Positions 15,350 to 20,675 of a DNA stretch of 20,675 bases are shown piece after piece. Under the pieces are notes generated by a model. That model did no database searches, was not told where the DNA came from, and was given only the letters and a program-made list of their open reading frames with translations. A program made the translations under genes and the position numbers. Positions within the stretch are counted from its first letter, which is position 1; each line of letters opens with the position of its first letter. The stretch spans positions 1 to 20,675 of the forward strand of contig JAYPTI010000039.1 of the NCBI GenBank assembly GCA_038133505.1. Direction: 5' to 3'. The stretch is from JAYQUR01 sp038133505 (GTDB lineage Bacteria > Pseudomonadota > Alphaproteobacteria > MPNO01 > UBA830).

Positions 15350-16072
15350 CTAGGGCGTGCGAACGGCGATGCGGTCGACCGCGGCGTCGCCAGCGGCCGA
15401 AAGGCGGATCAGGTTCGCCGTCTCCGCATAGTCCGGAGCGCCGGAATAGAAAGCCGGAACCGCTTCCGAGCCGACGTTCGTATGGACGTTCCAGTGGCCG
15501 AGCGCGACGTAGTCGGCGCCGGTCGCTTCGATGTCGTCCGGCGTGATCAGCCAGGCGGCGCGCGGGCCGTCGTCGCCCGGGTGTTCCTCGACGAAATGAC
15601 CGTGTCCGGCGACGACATGCCGGCGGGCGCGCCGGCCGGGCGCGCCGGCGAGCGGGCGCATGTCGTCGTAGTCGGTATGGGCGCGGCCCCAGATTTCCAG
15701 GTCCCAGTCCGGGAACACGGCGCTGTCGCCGTCGTGACCGAGGACATTAACGTTTTCGATGTCCGTCAGTCCGCCGCGCACCCAGACGGACGCCGGCATG
15801 AGCGGATCGTGGTTGCCCGGCAACAGGACGATCCTCATGGGCGCCTTCGAGAGCAGCGACGCCGTGCGGGCGAGGATGTCGTCCTTCAGCCGGTTGTGCT
15901 CGAACACGTCCCCGGTCAGCAGCAAAAGGTCGGCCGACGCCGCGCGGGCGGCGTCGATCACCACGGCAAGCGGGCCGTTGCCGTCGCCGCCCCACGCCCG
16001 CATCGTGTAGCCGTCGTCGATGTGCAGGTCCGAGGAATGGACGATAACGATATCGTCCCGATGGGTCGCCAT
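15350..16072 (-). CDS. Calcineurin-like metallophosphoesterase
   Basis: This 240-residue cytoplasmic protein has all five family metal-binding motifs: SSDLHIDD (Asp15, His17), LTGDVFEHNR (Asp55), PGNHDPLMP (Asn87, His88), AGHGHF (near 155-160) and LGHWNVHTN (His193). The order and spacing resemble the SbcD/Mre11 and YfcE-type phosphoesterases, but there is no C-terminal capping domain, so an SbcD nuclease role is unlikely. It may hydrolyse a phosphodiester or phosphomonoester of unknown identity. The ATG at 16072 was chosen because DIVIVHSSDLH then starts the first strand; the open frame upstream overlaps the divergent nitroreductase. The 70-nt spacer between the two starts must hold both promoters. 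Confidence 0.85.
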   Translation of the reverse strand: MATHRDDIVIVHSSDLHIDDGYTMRAWGGDGNGPLAVVIDAARAASADLLLLTGDVFEHNRLKDDILARTASLLSKAPMRIVLLPGNHDPLMPASVWVRGGLTDIENVNVLGHDGDSAVFPDWDLEIWGRAHTDYDDMRPLAGAPGRRARRHVVAGHGHFVEEHPGDDGPRAAWLITPDDIEATGADYVALGHWNVHTNVGSEAVPAFYSGAPDYAETANLIRLSAAGDAAVDRIAVRTP

Positions 16073-16142
16073 TCGGGTGGGGCTCCGTTGGAAGGCAGGT
16101 ATAATACCAGCCCCAAGGGGCACCGCGACAGGGAGGGAAGAA

Positions 16143-16988
16143 ATGGCGCAGCAAGAGGCGCAGACGGCGGAACTGGTGGCGACGCGATACGGCGGGGAGA
16201 CGTCGCTCGACGCGGCGGCGGACGTTCCGCAGACGATCCGGGAGCTTTTGGAACGCCGCTGCATCCGGCGCTACACCGAGGAGCCGATCCCCGACGACCT
16301 ACTCGACACGCTGCTCGCCTGCGCCCAGTCGGCGCCGACGAAATCCAACCTGCAGCAATATTCCATCGTGGTGACGACGGACCATGACCGGCGGATGCGC
16401 CTCGCCGAACTCAATTCCGATACCGGCCACATGAAATACTGCCCGGTGTTCCTGACGTTCTGCGCGGATATCCGCCGGGCGCAACGCCTGAGCGAGAAAC
16501 ACGGCTATGCGTACGCCAGCAACAACATGGACACGCTGCTCAACGCCATCGTCGATGCGGCGCTCGCCATGCAGTGCTTCATCACGGCAGCCGAGGCGGC
16601 GGGGCTCGGCTGCGCGCCGATCAGCCAGGTGCGGAACCGCATGGCGGAGTTCTGCGAGGCCCTCGAACTGCCGCCGGGCGTCTTTCCGATCGCCGGCCTG
16701 ACCCTCGGATGGCCGGCGTGGGAAGGGCGCATGAACGCGCGCCTGCCTGCCGAGGCGGTCATCCACCGGGAAGTCTACGACGACAGCGATTTCGATGCGG
16801 TCGTCGACGCTTACGACAGGCGCCGTCACGTGACCAATCCCGTGCCGCCCGACGGCCAGCGCCATGCCGACAAGTACGGCGTCAGCGATCCCTGCTACTG
16901 GTCGGAGAACGTCGCGCGTCAGCTTTCGGTGACCGAACGCGGCGGCTTCCGGGACTTCCTCCTGAAGCATGGGTTCGATCTGGCCTGA
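16143..16988 (+). CDS. Nitroreductase-family FMN oxidoreductase
   Basis: This 281-residue flavoprotein is of the NfsA/NfsB-like nitroreductase superfamily and reduces nitro groups, quinones or flavins with NAD(P)H. The FMN-phosphate-binding start is ERRCIRRYTEEPIP (37-50), followed by ACAQSAPTKSNLQQYSIVV (59-77), the classic AP-T/S-N-Q-P-type loop. A long central helix (MDTLLNAIVDAALAMQCFITAAEAAGLG) and the PIAGLTLGWPA strand are also typical. The C-terminal extension ending FRDFLLKHGF is longer than in short NfsB proteins and resembles NfsA. The start at 16143 has GGAGGGAAG before it; upstream in-frame codons belong to the divergent promoter. It converges on the recX-like gene with only 6 nt between the stops. 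Confidence 0.9.
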   Translation: MAQQEAQTAELVATRYGGETSLDAAADVPQTIRELLERRCIRRYTEEPIPDDLLDTLLACAQSAPTKSNLQQYSIVVTTDHDRRMRLAELNSDTGHMKYCPVFLTFCADIRRAQRLSEKHGYAYASNNMDTLLNAIVDAALAMQCFITAAEAAGLGCAPISQVRNRMAEFCEALELPPGVFPIAGLTLGWPAWEGRMNARLPAEAVIHREVYDDSDFDAVVDAYDRRRHVTNPVPPDGQRHADKYGVSDPCYWSENVARQLSVTERGGFRDFLLKHGFDLA

Positions 16989-16994
16989 CCCGGT

Positions 16995-17570
16995 CTATTC
17001 CTCCAGCGGGTCGATATCGAGCGCCGCCCGGATCGTATCGAGCCGGAAACCGCGCCGCTGCAGCCAGCCGGCGTCGCGCCGGCGGGTCGCGTCGTCCTGG
17101 CCGCTACCGCGCCACGGGCCGCGGCGCGCGCGTTTGAGGGCGGTCGAGGCCTGTTCCAGCGCCAGCTCGGCAGGATCGGCGTCTTCGGTTTCCATTTCCG
17201 GCAGCGCTTCGGTCAGCGCGACCTCGAGCTCGTCCCGAACCGTCTCGCGGTCGACCATTGCGCCGCGCGCCGCGACCGTCACCGCGGCGTCGCTGGCATA
17301 GCCGGACCGAAGCGCGGATCGAAGCCGCGCCGATGCCGCTTCGCGGTCGTTTACGAGGCCCATCACGGAAAGGCTGGCGACGATCGCCCGGATTTGCGCG
17401 GCGAGGGTGGTCCGCGTTTCGGAAACCGGCACCACCCGCCCCCGGCGTTTTTTCACGTGACCCGAAAGTTTGGCGGCGGAGACGAGATATCGCTGGCAGT
17501 ACCAAACCGCGATGTTGCGCAGCCGTTCTGCCGTCATTTCCTTCGGACGGCGTTTCCGGGGGGGCGCCAT
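16995..17570 (-). CDS. recX: RecX-like regulatory protein
   Basis: This 191-residue protein resembles alphaproteobacterial RecX, which binds RecA filaments and limits recombination. The characteristic opening is EMTAERLRNIAVWYCQRY with a following SAAKLSGHVKKRRGR (about 11-45). Then come an ASLSVMGLVNDREAASARLR helix pair (65-85), an SGYASDAAVTVAARGAMVDRETV repeat and the C-terminal QRRGFRLDTIRAALD. The match is by helix pattern rather than by a catalytic motif, so the name is probable, not certain. Only 7 nt separate it from the stop of the upstream 49-residue membrane ORF, so the two are probably co-transcribed. recA is not in the window. Confidence 0.68.
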   Translation of the reverse strand: MAPPRKRRPKEMTAERLRNIAVWYCQRYLVSAAKLSGHVKKRRGRVVPVSETRTTLAAQIRAIVASLSVMGLVNDREAASARLRSALRSGYASDAAVTVAARGAMVDRETVRDELEVALTEALPEMETEDADPAELALEQASTALKRARRGPWRGSGQDDATRRRDAGWLQRRGFRLDTIRAALDIDPLEE

Positions 17571-17577
17571 CCCGGGC

Positions 17578-17727
17578 TCAGTCTCCGAAGAACATCTTGT
17601 AGAGGACGTAGCCGAAGAACAGAAGGCCCACGACGACGTAGAACTTCTCGACCCAGGGGTTCTTCTCCTTGCGCGTGAAAAGTCCGATCAGATCGAGCTT
17701 CTGCTTCTCGCGCGGGAACCAGTTCAT
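17578..17727 (-). CDS. Small single-pass membrane protein, 49 residues
   Basis: I do not recognise this protein. GGAAAGGA lies 9 nt before the ATG. The sequence starts MNWFPREKQKLDLIGLFTRK, then KNPWVEKF, then a hydrophobic helix YVVVGLLFFGYVLYKMFF (about 30-47) and ends GD. Positive charge before the helix puts the N-terminus in the cytoplasm. It lies 7 nt upstream of recX-like and its spacer is shared with the FNR-controlled unit to the right, although the FNR box is poorly placed for this gene. Confidence 0.68.
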   Translation of the reverse strand: MNWFPREKQKLDLIGLFTRKEKNPWVEKFYVVVGLLFFGYVLYKMFFGD

Positions 17728-17770
17728 TCCATTCGTCCTTTCCAAGCTTCCATGGCTGTACCGCAGGCGC

Positions 17771-17784
17771 TTGATTCAGATCAA
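17771..17784. promoter_or_regulatory. Perfect FNR/FixK/Anr box
   Basis: TTGATTCAGATCAA matches TTGAT-N4-ATCAA at every position. A -10-like GACAAT at 17807-17812 predicts transcription from about 17819, which puts the box exactly at -41.5, the position of class II FNR/CRP activation. The target is the rightward 34-residue ORF, with the universal stress protein fragment further down. Whether FNR, FixK or another CRP-family factor binds cannot be told. Confidence 0.8.
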
Positions 17785-17842
17785 GGCGAGAGGCCCCCGC
17801 CGGGCCGACAATCGAGCAGTCACACAGATTCAGGAGGGCAGT

Positions 17843-17947
17843 ATGGAACAGGCCGATCTCTTGGTGGTCGTCGGAATTATCGCAGCGTTCGGGATTTTCG
17901 CTCTCACGCTCGCCTTTCATTCCCGGGGCCACAACAACCACCCGTAA
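17843..17947 (+). CDS. FNR-box-controlled 34-residue membrane peptide
   Basis: A full AGGAGG ribosome site lies 7 nt before the ATG at 17843. The peptide is MEQAD, a helix LLVVVGIIAAFGIFALTLAF (6-25) and a polar tail HSRGHNNHP with three histidines. It is of the size of CydX/CcoQ-type oxidase subunits, but I see no sequence match to them. A class II FNR box lies 59-72 nt upstream of the start, so expression should rise at low oxygen. A possible hairpin and a truncated universal stress protein follow. The box, ribosome site and helix together make it a credible gene; its function is unknown. Confidence 0.72.
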   Translation: MEQADLLVVVGIIAAFGIFALTLAFHSRGHNNHP

Positions 17948-17952
17948 TGTTC

Positions 17953-17988
17953 TCGGGGCCCGCGCCGGAGACTAGGCCCGGGCCCCGA
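17953..17988. terminator. GC-rich hairpin between the FNR-controlled peptide and usp fragment
   Basis: TCGGGGCCCG and CGGGCCCCGA form a perfect 10-bp stem around a 16-nt loop. It starts 5 nt after the peptide's stop codon. It is not followed by a U-tract, so it may stabilise the small mRNA or attenuate read-through to the usp fragment rather than terminate fully. Confidence 0.4.
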
Positions 17989-18007
17989 AACGGTGCATGG
18001 TGGCGCG

Positions 18008-18316
18008 ATGGATCGATCCCCCGACCCGCGCCCGGCGCTCGCCGTCAACCCGACCAAGCAGGGCGATCACGGCGATATTCCCTGCGCCGATATCGCGTTG
18101 CACCTGGCCCGGCACGGCATCAAGGCGGAAGCGACGTCGACGTCCGCCGACGGGATCGGGGTGGCCGATGCCATCCTCGCCCGGGCGAGCGACCTCGGCG
18201 CGGATCTGATCGTCACCGGCGCTTACGGCCACTCGCGCACGCGCGAATGGGTGTTCGGCGGCGTCACGGAATCGCTGATGCTCAACATGACGGTTCCCGC
18301 GCTCATGTCGCACTGA
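18008..18316 (+). CDS. Universal stress protein, C-terminal portion only
   Basis: This 102-residue reading frame matches only the last part of a tandem-type universal stress protein. It begins in the middle of a Usp domain (PALAVNPTKQGDHGDIPCAD), then has IALHLARHGIKAEA, LGADLIVTGAYGHSRTREW, which contains the nucleotide-binding G-x2-G-x9-G[S/T] region (here GAYGHS onward), and the normal end GGVTESLMLNMTVPALMSH. Tandem proteins of this kind are about 270-280 residues, so around 170 from the N-terminus are missing. The ribosome site before 18008 is weak (GGTGG). The ATP-binding residues of the lost half are absent. It could be a decayed gene or a stand-alone half-domain. It lies downstream of the FNR box. 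Confidence 0.68.
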   Translation: MDRSPDPRPALAVNPTKQGDHGDIPCADIALHLARHGIKAEATSTSADGIGVADAILARASDLGADLIVTGAYGHSRTREWVFGGVTESLMLNMTVPALMSH

Positions 18317-18372
18317 GCCGTTCCGCCACGCGACAGCGCCGCCAAAGATCGGGTATTATGGGCCGTCGACGT

Positions 18373-18392
18373 GTGTTATGATTGAATAACAC
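18373..18392. promoter_or_regulatory. Palindrome upstream of the lipoprotein gene
   Basis: GTGTTAT-GATTGA-ATAACAC is a perfect 7+6+7 inverted repeat in the 129-nt spacer before the lipoprotein gene. It contains a -10-like TATGAT, so a bound repressor could block the promoter. No regulator gene is adjacent and the protein that binds it is unknown. Confidence 0.4.
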
Positions 18393-18445
18393 CCGCCAGG
18401 GTTGAGGAATCGGGTGGGGGAACATCCGTTTCGAAGGAAACAGCG

Positions 18446-19739
18446 ATGGCCACTTTGTTGCGTATGGCGCCGTTGCGCGGAGCGGTGTGTATCGCCGTGG
18501 CGCTTCTGGCGGGCGCGTGCACGCAGACGTTCGAGCGGCGCGACGCCAACCACGAACCCGTTGCGGTCGAGCGGGCCGGGTTTGCCCTGGTGGACACGGA
18601 GCGGCTCGACGTCCGCATTCGGAGCTTCGAGCCCGCCCCGCCGCCGCCTGAGAATTCGGTCGCATCGACCCTGTCTGAAGAGGTCCGGCGCGCGGAGGGC
18701 CATTTCGCGGCCGTCCAGCTCAAGCGTGCGATGGAAGAGTCCGGCTACTGGGGCGATGTGCGGATCGTGCCGGGCGTTCACCCCGGCGACGAGGTTCGCG
18801 TGTCGGGCCAGGTGCTCGAATCCGACGGCGAGATTCTCGGTCTCGAGGTCACCGTCGAGGATGCGACCGGCCGGCGCTGGTTTACCAATCGCTACGAGGG
18901 CGTCGTCACCGAGAGCGTATATAGAAGCGCCGGCTACCGCGACAAGGAGCCGTTCGCGTTCCTGTATGCGCGCATCGCAAACGAGATCGGGGCCTATCGG
19001 GCCGGTATGAGCGCGCGCGAGGTGAGCAATCTCCGGCAGGTCGCCGAACTGCGCTTCGCGGACGATTNNNNNNNNNNNNNNNNNNNNNNNNNNNNNNNNN
19101 NNNNNNNNNNNCTTCAAGGAGTATCTCAAGACCGGAACCGGACCGCTTTTCGGCCGGGGAGGGGTGACGTACGAGGCCGTGAGGTCGCCGCCCGACGACG
19201 ACCCGATGACGCTGCGCCTCAGGAAGGTGCGGGGCCGGGAACGAGAGATCGTCGAGACGCTCGACGGGCAGTACGAGGATCTCGCGAGCCGCATTCGCGT
19301 CCCCTACACGGAATGGCGCGACGCCACGTTGCGCAAGATGAATATCATCCGCGATTTCGAGGAAGGCCAGGAGGCGAAGCTGACCCGCTCGGCTGCGACG
19401 GCGGCGGTGGGCATTCTCGCGGGCGTGCTGGTCGGCCGGACCTGCGATCACTGTGCGCCGGTCGGCGTCGCCGTCGGCGCGACCGTCGCCGGCCCGTCGA
19501 TCCAGGAGCTTGTCAAGGCGGGCGCAGGGCTGGTCGAGGACGGCCAGATCGTGGCGGCGCGCGACGAGCTGGACGATCTCGCGGCATCGCTGAAAGAGAA
19601 GGTCGAGCCGGTCGTCATGGAGATCGAGGGCGAGACGGTCCGTCTTCAGGGATCCTCGAAGGAGAAGTTCGACCAGTGGCGCGACGCCATCCGGCGGATC
19701 TATCTCCTCGAATCGGGACAGACCGGCGCCGCGCGCTGA
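18446..19739 (+). CDS. Predicted lipoprotein with glycine-rich hydrophobic segment, interrupted by an assembly gap
   Basis: The protein starts MATLLRMAPLRGAVCIAVALL and continues AGAC, a lipobox-like signal with Cys25 as the likely lipidated residue (Ala rather than Leu at -3). A periplasmic or outer-membrane-anchored product is therefore expected. The N-terminal part to the gap (about 207 residues) has a strand-rich GDEVRVSGQVLESDGEILGLEV section. After the gap, in another nominal frame, it continues from FKEYLKTGTGPLFGRGG at 19113. It then shows a helix rich in charged residues, a glycine-rich hydrophobic stretch (AATAAVGILAGVLVG, then VGVAVGATVAGP) and ends ESGQTGAAR. I do not recognise the family. 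The two parts fit one gene only if the true gap length is 1 modulo 3. AAGGAAA precedes the ATG. Confidence 0.7.
19068..19111. other. Assembly gap, 44 N
   Basis: The unknown bases fall inside the lipoprotein gene. With 44 N the upstream and downstream coding frames do not match. They join if the true length is 1 modulo 3, so the printed size is probably only an estimate. Confidence 0.98.
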
Positions 19740-19762
19740 CGCGACGGCCGCCGCCGCGTCAG
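19736..19762. terminator. Hairpin spanning both stop codons of convergent genes
   Basis: CTGACGCG and CGCGTCAG form a perfect 8-bp stem with an 11-nt loop. The stem contains the TGA of the lipoprotein (19737-19739) and the reversed stop codon of the hydrolase fusion (19759-19761). There is no U-tract; a bidirectional terminator or transcript-end stabiliser is possible. Confidence 0.4.
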
Positions 19763-20675
19763 GCCGGCCCGTATCCCGGTATCAGCGTATTCGACGGACG
19801 CGACGGGTCGATCAGCTTCTGCGCCTGCTCCTGGCCGGTGACAGGAAGTCGTCTCGGGTCTAGCAGCCCGGTCTGGACGAGGACCGACGCCTGGTCCCAG
19901 TAGAGATGCTCGTTGACCAGCTTGTCGCCGCGGAAGGTGACGATCCCGACCAGCGGAATCTCCACGTATTTCCCCGTCGGCTCGACGCCGGGCAGCATCC
20001 AGTCGATCGGCGCGTCGTGGGTGAAGCAGAAAATCTTCTCGTCGACGATGCGGTCGTAGCCGACGGTGCGCGAAATGGGGATCGAGCGCCGGTCGCCCGG
20101 CACCTGGTTAACGAAATGGCGCGCGTAGAAGGTGCGCAGCGGCTCGCGCCCGAACCCGCCGGTCAGCGTCGGCACGTGATTGACGTAGGGCTCGTCGACC
20201 ATCGTCGCGATCGCCTCGTCGGCATCCTTCAGGCGGAACTCGCAGGCGAGGTGGTATTCCCACAGCTCCTCCAGCGCGAAATGCGGGCCCATCGCGCGCT
20301 TGAAGGCAGACACCGTCCGCGACCAGGCCAGCGCCGAGGCAGCGGCGTCGTAGGTCCGCGAGCCTGGCATGCCGAAGCGCGGCGCCGAGGTTTCGTAGCC
20401 GTAGAGCGTGACGGCCGGGCCGAACGCGCGTTCTTCCGCCGCCTTTTCCGCGAGCCCGCCGGTACCCGGGCCGGCGAGGTGAACCGCGCACGGCAGGCGC
20501 AGCGGGCTCAGCCCGTCGAGCAGGGCGCCGCTCGCGGGCGGATCGTAGAGGACGAGCGCATCGATCAGCCGGTTGAAGGCGAGCGCGATCGCCGCCTTCG
20601 CCGCGCCGCCAATACCCAGCGTGCCGATCCGGCCGCGGAATTCGAGCCGGTCGCGCACCGCCGAGACCACCGCGT
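19759..20675 (-). CDS. Dienelactone-hydrolase-like/NTF2-like fusion protein, N-terminus beyond the window
   Basis: The frame is open to the right edge; the first visible codons are Ala-Val-Val-Ser-Ala, and a GTG at 20670 is probably internal. The first about 110 residues resemble the C-terminal part of a dienelactone hydrolase alpha/beta fold (GRIGTLGIGGAAKAAIALAF, DALVLYDPP, TLYGYETSAPRFG). The rest, from FALEELWEYHLACEFRLKD to the end, is an NTF2/SnoaL-like domain (DEPYVNHVPTLTGG, LRTFYARHFVNQ, ILVGIVTFRG-type strands, EHLYWDQASVLVQTGLLDP). In the hydrolase half the nucleophile elbow, normally G-x-C-x-G-G, reads TLGIGG, so the nucleophile position is Gly. The visible part is thus unlikely to hydrolyse lactones. 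Its substrate is unknown. Confidence 0.8.
   Translation of the reverse strand, partial: AVVSAVRDRLEFRGRIGTLGIGGAAKAAIALAFNRLIDALVLYDPPASGALLDGLSPLRLPCAVHLAGPGTGGLAEKAAEERAFGPAVTLYGYETSAPRFGMPGSRTYDAAASALAWSRTVSAFKRAMGPHFALEELWEYHLACEFRLKDADEAIATMVDEPYVNHVPTLTGGFGREPLRTFYARHFVNQVPGDRRSIPISRTVGYDRIVDEKIFCFTHDAPIDWMLPGVEPTGKYVEIPLVGIVTFRGDKLVNEHLYWDQASVLVQTGLLDPRRLPVTGQEQAQKLIDPSRPSNTLIPGYGPA

Noticed and set aside
15350..16072. SbcD nuclease.
   Set aside because: The metal motifs fit, but the protein is only 240 residues, lacks the C-terminal capping domain and has no sbcC beside it.
17728..17784. FNR control of the leftward 49-residue ORF.
   Set aside because: A class II start would fall on or next to its ribosome site, leaving no room for a usable leader.
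19164..19739. A separate 191-residue gene starting at ATG 19164.
   Set aside because: Its frame continues upstream without a stop to the gap (FKEYLKTG from 19113) and no ribosome site fits the ATG, so it is the rear part of the lipoprotein.

Overview
The window is high-GC DNA from a probable alphaproteobacterium, perhaps near the Rhodospirillales. The indications are the GC-rich codon use, an exported PEP-CTERM protein, a divergent RecX, an FNR/FixK box, an iron-control-type operator and the style of the catabolic enzymes; no rRNA or tRNA gene is present to settle it. A 44-base run of N (19068-19111) shows that this is a draft or metagenomic assembly. Two genes run off the ends: an HyuA-type hydantoinase/oxoprolinase subunit on the left and a dienelactone-hydrolase/NTF2-like fusion on the right.

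Left part (1-7314): partial hyuA (-); a 53-residue membrane ORF with its own terminator (+); a Prx5-like peroxiredoxin (-) with a sigma70-like promoter and an Irr-like palindrome beside its -10; a two-gene unit (-) in which an orphan molybdenum hydroxylase large subunit overlaps an ACMSD-like amidohydrolase by 4 nt; a divergent SDR-fold protein lacking the catalytic Tyr and Lys; and a secreted C-type-lectin-like PEP-CTERM protein.

Middle part (7315-13600): the PEP-CTERM gene has a near-ideal sigma54 promoter, an IHF-consensus site and a possible upstream activator site. Three zinc-dependent MetE/epoxyalkane:CoM-transferase-like proteins follow, one leftward and two rightward. Then come a periplasmic YHS-domain protein, an orphan membrane histidine kinase and a short unknown protein.

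Right part (13600-20675): a frame-broken PEP-CTERM-like remnant; a VanA-like Rieske oxygenase without a reductase gene; a spacer holding a duplicated 18-nt motif; a metallophosphoesterase divergent from a nitroreductase; a RecX-like gene with a 49-residue membrane ORF; a perfect FNR/FixK box ahead of a 34-residue membrane peptide and a 5'-truncated universal stress protein; a predicted lipoprotein broken by the assembly gap; and the partial hydrolase/NTF2 fusion.

The catabolic genes (HyuA, molybdenum hydroxylase, ACMSD-like decarboxylase, SDR-like protein, MetE-like methyltransferases, Rieske oxygenase, nitroreductase, DLH-like protein) would suit breakdown of aromatic, methoxylated or N-heterocyclic compounds. 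They lie in several transcription units, so one shared pathway is only a hypothesis. The strongest non-coding signals are the sigma54/IHF promoter, the FNR box and the iron-type operator.
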